Below are positions 57,871 through 64,000 of a DNA stretch of 64,000 bases, in pieces. The translations under genes were made by a program, and so were the position numbers. The stretch lies in NCBI GenBank assembly GCA_026214975.1, contig CM047807.1:70473824-70537823 (forward strand). The letters are read 5' to 3'. Source of the DNA: Gentiana macrophylla. Lineage: Eukaryota > Streptophyta > Magnoliopsida > Gentianales > Gentianaceae. The notes beneath the pieces were generated by a model. The model saw only the letters and a list, made by a program, of their open reading frames with translations, did no database searches and was not told where the DNA came from. Each line of letters opens with the position of its first letter. The first letter of the stretch is position 1.

Positions 57871-60800
57871 GGATCGCTAGTGTAAAATTGACTAGTAATG
57901 ACTTTCGTTAAAAAGTGGTAAGTAAGCTGGAGCGTTGTATTTATTAATCTCACATACGATTAATTTTTTGGAAGAGATATTTCTCTTGAAGCCTTCAAAA
58001 CTTAAGTGACGTAAATAGGCATGTCACTACTTGTCACTCGTGTGAAGCGAGAGACAACCGTAGTTAGTTTGAAAGATGATTGGGACGATAAAATCTTTAG
58101 TGAATTGTGTAGTGTCTACACGAGAAATTTTCGATAGAAAAATTGGAGAATCATAAATTAAAGTGTCGCTAGTTAGGCGGTATTTGGAACCGATAAACTA
58201 GTGGGAGCTTTTATACTATGTTCTTCCGATTTATTAGAAAATCAGTCCCCACTGGGTAACACTTTCATTAGACATCCCACAGTTCACGAGTAGTGTCTAC
58301 TCAAACGAATCGCTAGTTCAAGACTATTCCTTTTAAGGAAAGTTAAGAATGGGAAAGAATGTCTATAAGTGTTAATCATCTTAACTAAAGTTTTGAGGCT
58401 AAACCGAAACATTAATTAAAGAAAGTATAGGATAAAGAAAGTGATTTGGATCACTAATCGGTGAATCCATAGCGACTTTCTTAACCGAGTAACTTGACTC
58501 AGTGGCTTAGTTCTTTGGAAGAACAATAAAGTCGTGCATTAATAAAGTAACAACGGGCGATAATTTCAAATTTAGAATAGTGGAAGTGATATAAGGAAAT
58601 GAATTTGGATTCTAACCTTGAATATCACGAGAAAAATTTATTTTTCTTCATTTCTGATTCGTTGAAACAATTGGATTCACTTTCAACTCGATATATTGTT
58701 GCCACATAGAAAGTGAATATGACATTTGTAGTACGAATCCGAGACTCGGACTTTTGTTTGATAAAAGTCGAACCACTTAGAACAAATTTGAATAAATCGT
58801 GTAACACATCTAAAACTATTAAAGGTAAAAGGTTTCCGTATTAAGATAAACGACCTTTCAATATCTATTAATTAGTGCATATATCCTAGAGACAAGACAC
58901 ATTGGTGGCTAAGGGTGATTCCTATCTCCCAGTCTTGGAACACTATCTCAAAGGAACAATGACTAAGTTTCTTTTCAATCGGGAAAGGGTAATAGTTTTG
59001 AAGGGTAACATAGCTTGTTCACCATGAACTCGGGTCTAGTGAGTGATACAAGCTAGTGGGAGATTTTGAGTGGTGACATTCTCGTCGATAACTACTCAAA
59101 ACCTTTGGTTGGTTTATCGAAAGAATACGAGGAGGTGTCTCGATTTTAGCAGAGAATAGAGTATTCCATGCTCAGAAATAGGCTATCGCATAGTCTTGGG
59201 AGTGATGCTCGGCCTACCTCCTAGTGGAATGTTTCTCACTGAGGAAGAAACCATAGACTTGCCCTATATAGTTATTGATATGCTACAATACCTTTGCTAA
59301 ACTCGATTAAGATAATTCGTTGCAAAATAACGGTTAACATTATTATGTAAACCAAGAAGTCTACCTAGAAGATGCTAGTGAGTTTATGGATAAGGAGTGA
59401 ATTCGGTTCACACCACTTCCATAAATGTAGGCATTTAGCATTTAATGCTTAAAGGTAGGACTGGAAATTTTGCGCATACGTTCAGATTGTGACTGTTTGT
59501 GAAACATCTTAATGAGACGAGTGAAGGTTGATTATAAGATTCTTGAGATCGAAAGTGACGGTTGGCATCACAAGCCTTCGATAGAATCTATAAGTAACAA
59601 CCTTAAACCTTGGAGTACGGTTACCCAAAGGTAGTTACTATACGATTTAATCGGACCACATCGGTTGTTGGTGATTACACCGATAAATACTACTAGATCG
59701 AATGTCAATCCACCCAAGACACGGTGGGAGTATGGTTTAACCGTTGACCCATTGTGATTTTGTGGACTTTATAATCGATGGGGTGATTGATAACATATGG
59801 CTCTTGGTGGGTGTATAGGATTACGATTATAGAGGTTGGTTTGAAAACCTTAACCCTCGTGAATGGAGTTTTGGTACTCAGGTTGTTTCGACCTCTTGTA
59901 GAACCACTGAGTGTCTCGAGGCTGATGGGAGCAATTGGATCTACATGGAAAGGAGTCGAATGAATAGGAAAGTTTAAACTTTCAGCGCAAAGTTGAGTGG
60001 TATAGGGGTGATTCCCTGACAAGTAGAGAGTTAACCAGACCTTGAACTCTCTCACCACTCAGTCTTGCTAGATTTCGTTAGAAAGCAGAAAATAGGGGTG
60101 ATTCCACGAGACTCTCTTGCCGAACAACGGAATGAATTCATTGAATGAAGGGTTTTAGCTAAGAATGAATAACGGATTCGTTACAAAGCGAGAAGATAGG
60201 GTGATTCCCAAGACCTTTTTGCGAGACTAACGATATCTTAATTCATTCGAAAGAACCTTTGGTAGGAGGCTGCCATGGCTTATATCCTTTGTGGATTTAA
60301 GAGAACCTCTCGGTCATTTAAAAGTCACATGTTTTAAAATATGTGGACTTGACCAAAATATTGATAAGTCTTTTGTAGAGTGAATATCAATATTGGTAAA
60401 GTAGTAGTATTAGTGTTCATGAATGATAACACTTTGAAGCGGTTGGAAACTTGAAGATGAGTGTGCTATCTCGAAGTCGAAAGCGACACGCCTAGATTCT
60501 CGGATGAGAGAATTGGACTATATTCTAAGAATTTGATTCGGTCAAATTCACAAGAATGAGTCATTGGCTATCCCACCTATCTTATTGAATAAGATGATTA
60601 TGCATATACGGTTGCACCATTCATCGAGAGTAGTCCTACCCTACCTCTCAGGAATGATTCTCTAAATCTCCGGATAAAGAGAAAATGGGATAGAGTCTCT
60701 CTTGGATAACGGCAAGTCAGGTTATCATAAGTCAATAGTAATCGAATCTTGGATTTGAGCAATAAGTAGCAGTTTTAGTACGTCCTCAAGTATCTTTAGA

Positions 60801-61257
60801 GAACGAGGAATCATATGCTTGTATATTCAGGTGCAAACTTGAATATGGTTGACTACACTGATTCTGACTTGTAGTCAGATTAAGGATGATCATTACGTTG
60901 ATCTCGGGCTCAGTGTTTACTCATAGTGCTTAGAATTTCCTTTTTGGTCTGGGAGTAATTCCGTGTCTCGATAAGCCGATATCACTTCATTGTGAAAGCG
61001 GTGAAGAAATAGCTTAGAAGGATCTTCGATCACTTTAGAGGTCGAAAGCATATTGAGAGAGAGTACCGCCTGATTAGATGGACCGGCAACGTTTCGTCTC
61101 GGGCCGACAACCAAACTGATCAGTGTACCAAGTCTGGTGCTTGGAGGGTACGGCATTGAGGAATATATCTCATCTGCTTTTAGAGCAAGTGGGAGATTGT
61201 TGTGAATAAGATGAGAAAGGGTGTGCTCTAAAAACAATCGTTGCTTGTCATTTCGTG
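57871..61257 (+). pseudogene. Decayed gag-pol of element B
   Basis: Traces in order: a gag start at 57880-57935 (AAATTGACTAGTAATGACTT, matching AAATTGACCGGTAACAACTT at 52220 in C); a pre-integrase trace at 58895-58990 parallel to 53520-53670 in C; an RNase H trace at 60781-60930 (VLKYL, then VDYTDSDL, with stops); and an RNase H end near 61040 (RSKHIERE). None can be read for more than about 20 residues without a stop or shift. Minus-strand ORFs here (59705-60058, 60917-61237) are not genes. Confidence 0.65.
60005..60230 (+). repeat. Degenerate direct repeats with GGGTGATTCC core
   Basis: TAGGGGTGATTCC or TAGGGTGATTCC recurs at 60006, 60096 and 60199; the last two lie in about 60-bp similar units beginning TTCGTTA[G/C]AAAGC. 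A similar AAGGGTGATTCC is at 58911. Lies inside the decayed pol of B. Confidence 0.5.
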
Positions 61258-61269
61258 CAAGTGGGAGAT
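61185..61269 (+). promoter_or_regulatory. Duplicated polypurine tract of element B
   Basis: GCAAGTGGGAGATTGTTG occurs at 61185 and GCAAGTGGGAGATTGTTA at 61257; the second abuts the LTR. The two copies are 72 bp apart. Confidence 0.75.
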
Positions 61270-62994
61270 TGTTAGGTGTAGTGCCGAAAGATAATTTGTG
61301 TAATTGTTTTTAATAATGAATGACAGAATTTATCTCACATTATTACTTGCTTTGTGCTTGTAAAGTAATACATCTTTGCAACCCTAAGTATATCTGTATG
61401 TAACCACTTAACTCAGTGTATGGATTACACGTGAGGATTGAGTTAGTGGTGATATACTTAAACTGTTAGTCCGTGGTGAACTTAATCAGAGTTTAGGGTC
61501 TCTTGATTAAAACACCAATAATGCGCTTGAGAACACCTTAGGGTGTGATAGTCTTATCCGGATTTGTCGGCAGAGAGGTACCTACGTGGGGCATTTATAT
61601 ATGATGGCATTCATATAGGACTGGACCGATTTAATCTGTATTTCTCGGTATAATTCCGTAATCGAGGAATCTTATTAAATCATTAGATGATCATATATGG
61701 ATCAACCTTAATCCTGAGGTGATCACAGGATGCTGCTTGTCCCGGGGTAGTGTTTGATATGTTAGTTACGGTTCACTTTAATATGTGTTCCAAGCCACTT
61801 CTCATTGGCACTATCTCCAGATGAGTGAGTAGTTCTGATTTTCACAGACATGGAATCCATTCCTTCCTGCGGGAAGTAGAGAGACAGTCCCCTTGTTTGT
61901 TAGCCCTAAGAAAGTGATCGATCCCGGGAGTTCACATTTGACTAATTAGCTACTAGTCAGATATGTGTACTAATTGATCATTAGGGGGTTAATGGTAAAT
62001 AAGGATAAGATATTCTGAGTCGGGTTCACGGAGACTTCCCACTCAGAATGGACAGTCTATGGAGGGTTAATCCGTATGTAGTGATTATATCAATGGACGC
62101 TTATTCGCTCTATGGGTTGAGTATAAGTATACATCTATAATCGGTAGAGTTCAGTTTCGGGTTTATGGTGGCGTAATCCCGGAATTAATAATTAATGTAC
62201 TTTTACTCGATGAATAATTAATTATGGAGCTCTTGGTTATAGGTCCATGGTCCCCGATGTGGCTACGTAATTCGGACTAGTAATCTTGTTACTTGGGCCT
62301 CGATTATAATTAATTGGTGGGCTAATTAATTGATATGCAAAATATTATTTAGTTGGGCTAAATAATATAATACACATGAAAGACATTTTATGTGGGCTTA
62401 GTGAACCCCAAAGGTGGCGCCAATATTTGTTAATTAATTAGAGAGAAATTAGTTTTGTTGGATAATTATTTGACATGTGATTTATCATTTATTTGTTAAA
62501 TGATAATTCATGGAATATTAGATAATAATAGGATTTATCCTAATTTGTTTGGGATAATCATTTTATTTATCTTTTATTTGGAAAAGGATTAATGTGATAA
62601 TTATCACTTAATTATTTAATCCTTGGAGGACATTGATTACTCTCCTATATAAAGAGAGTTCTCCCAAGTCTAATAAAAGGTACTATTCACGTCACTATTC
62701 ACGAGAGAAATTGGCCGAAAATTTTGGCCTCTATTCTTAGGGTTCGAGTTGGAAAAATCTTGGGATTTTTAGTTTGCATATCAAGGAGGCTCGTGTATCA
62801 AAAAGGGTGTCCACCAACCGCCGTTTGGAGAACACATCGGAAGATCAAGGCTTCTCTTCCCTATATTGGTAACATGATCTTAACCCCCTTGTAGTAGTTT
62901 AAGTCCTTTAATTATGTTTTATGATATGTAAATCGTGATCCGTCCGCTGCGTATAGATCTAATTTTGGTTAGATCTAAGAACCTGCATCCTTCA
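61270..62994 (+). repeat. 3' LTR of element B (1,725 bp)
   Basis: TGTTAGGTGTAGTGCC to ATCCTTCA, preceded by a polypurine tract and followed by the TGTCG duplication. TATA box at 62646-62654. Confidence 0.9.
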
Positions 62995-63314
62995 TGTCGT
63001 TCCGTCAAAGTCTGTCGAAAAGACACCCAAAGAACTATGGAAAGGGAGTAAACCTAGTTTACGTCACTTTCGCATATGAGGATGTCCTGCCCATGTGCTG
63101 GAAGACAAGACTAGCAAATTGCAAGCACGTACGAAAGTATGTTGTTTGTGGGCTATCCTAAAGGAATGAGAGGAGGTTTGTTTTATGATCTAGAAGACAA
63201 CAAGGTGATAGTTTCAACAAATGCCACATTTCTTGAGGATCAGTATATGACAGACTTCAAACCTCAAGTAAAATAGTACTCGAGGAGTTAATTTCTGACA
63301 CGGTCAGACCACTG
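62995..63314 (+). pseudogene. Integrase C-terminal part of element C, after element B
   Basis: Directly after the TGTCG duplication the reading resumes as VPSKSVEKTPKELWKGSKPS then FRI and GCPAHVLEDKTSKL, the normal sequence following the integrase core in copia elements. It then meets stops (near 63168) and frame changes before the RT at 63315. Confidence 0.75.
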
Positions 63315-64000
63315 GTGACACCTCCTGTAACAAATAACACTAATAATGCCATTGTTGATCCAGAGAATCCTAGACCGCTCAGACGTACCGAAAGGGTGGT
63401 TTGGCCACCTACCCGGTACGGCATGCAAGAGGAGGCAAATATTGCCATCTCTGATGGAGTGGAGGATGATCCGCTGTCCTTTCGGAGGTCTATGGATGAT
63501 TCTGATAAGGATAAATTGATTGACGCAATGAACCAAGAAATGGAGTCTATGCACTCTAACTCAGTCTGGAAACTTGTGGATTGCCCTGTGGGTGTACGAC
63601 CCATAGGCAGTAAATGGATCTACAAGAGAAAAAGAGGCGTGTATGGGAAGGTTGAAACCTTCAAAGCTAGGCTAGGGGCAAACGGTTACACCCAAAGAGA
63701 TGGAGTCGACTATGAGGAGACTTTCTCGCCTATGGCCATGATAAAGTCCATTCGTATTCTTCTTTCGATTGCTGCGTGCTTAGATTATGAAATCTGGCAG
63801 ATGGATGTTAAGACGGCTTTTCTAAATGGCTATCTTGACGAGAAAATATATATGCAGCAACTAGAAGGTTTCATTGAGAAAGGCTAAGAGCAAAAAGTGT
63901 GCAGGTTGCTCAAATCCATTTATGGGTTAAAGCAAGCATCTCGGTCTTGGAACCACATATTTGATGAAACCATCAAGTCTTACGGTTTCGAACAAAATCC
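63315..64000 (+). pseudogene. Reverse transcriptase of element C, broken and cut by the window edge
   Basis: MNQEMESMHSNSVWKLVDCP and GSKWIYKRKRGVYGKVETFK lead to YEIWQMDVKTAFLNGYLDEK, which carries the first RT catalytic Asp, then a stop at 63885 (GFIEKG). It continues in frame as KSIYGLKQASRSWN to the edge. The motif set fits the Tork/TAR/Angela branch. The YVDD box lies beyond the window. Upstream RLGANGY stands where RLVAKGY is usual. The start given is the first Met of the open stretch; the real protein is part of a gag-pol polyprotein. Confidence 0.8.

Larger units (their letters stand above)
54059..62994 (+). mobile_element. Element B: copia element with intact LTRs and decayed interior
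   Basis: Two LTRs (54059-55777 and 61270-62994) flank 5.5 kb of internal DNA; TGTCG duplications border it. The family is a relative of element C: homologous LTR second half, shared leader block, same polypurine tract. No ORF over about 120 residues is supported inside, yet gag, pre-integrase and RNase H traces are recognisable in the right order. It sits in the integrase of C in the same orientation. It would have needed proteins from another copy to move. Confidence 0.9.

Noticed and set aside
59705..61237. Minus-strand ORFs of 117 and 106 residues in element B
   Set aside because: They are antisense to recognisable decayed pol (RNase H trace at 60781-60930) and have no domain.
63257..63604. 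115-residue minus-strand ORF near the right edge
   Set aside because: Antisense shadow of the RT-linker coding region on the plus strand.
1..64000. tRNA genes, rRNA, CRISPR arrays, bacterial operons
   Set aside because: TGGTATC[A/G]GAGC matches are LTR primer sites, not tRNA genes; no cloverleaf, no spaced direct-repeat array and no prokaryotic gene layout were seen.

Overview
This window is a stretch of nuclear plant DNA, probably from a eudicot with a repeat-rich genome. It is built almost entirely of nested and tandem transposable elements. The evidence is tRNA-Met primer sites (TGGTATC[A/G]GAGC), plant-type Ty1/copia and Ty3/gypsy LTRs, CACTA termini, and intron-containing host-gene fragments carried inside a CACTA element. 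I see no intact single-copy host gene, no tRNA or rRNA and no CRISPR array. Every coding region is broken by stops or frameshifts. Species cannot be named from the sequence.

Layout, left to right. (1) 1-4295: the non-coding 3' tail and 1.8-kb LTR of a Ty3/gypsy element of Tat/Athila type; the LTR carries two arrays of 22-bp palindromic repeats. (2) 4296-4677: the start of another LTR, on the minus strand. (3) 4678-17845: a SIRE-like Ty1/copia element with 1.7-kb LTRs, a broken gag, an RT-RNase H block, no protease or integrase, and a long broken 'env-like' third ORF. A piece of a second copy is fused to its left through a shared LTR. (4) 17846-24754: a cluster of hairpins, then a heavily decayed copia element with a 3' LTR. 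(5) 24755-27243: LTR-like and anonymous sequence, a hairpin, and an old CACTA end. (6) 27244-49046: a tandem array LTR-internal-LTR-internal-LTR of a non-coding, chromovirus-like element, flanked as one unit by a 5-bp duplication (CCGCC). Its third LTR holds two CACTA elements: one of 6.4 kb with perfect ends, a 3-bp duplication and captured pieces of host genes (alpha-mannosidase I, PP2C and an unidentified gene), and one with a Ptta/En/Spm-type transposon gene whose right end is lost. (7) 49390-64000: a Tork/TAR/Angela-like copia element (C), interrupted in its integrase by a second related element (B, 54059-62994, duplication TGTCG). C runs off the right edge within its reverse transcriptase.

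The elements give a partial order of insertion. B is younger than C. CACTA-1 and CACTA-2 are younger than the LTR they sit in, and the array is younger than the old CACTA it landed in. The Tat-type element is younger than the minus-strand LTR, which is younger than the truncated SIRE copy. A separate pattern concerns the quality of the sequence: sister repeats repeatedly differ by CAG or CTG in one copy and CG in the other. This looks like base-calling loss at methylated CHG sites, so some of the 'frameshifts' described here may be artefacts.
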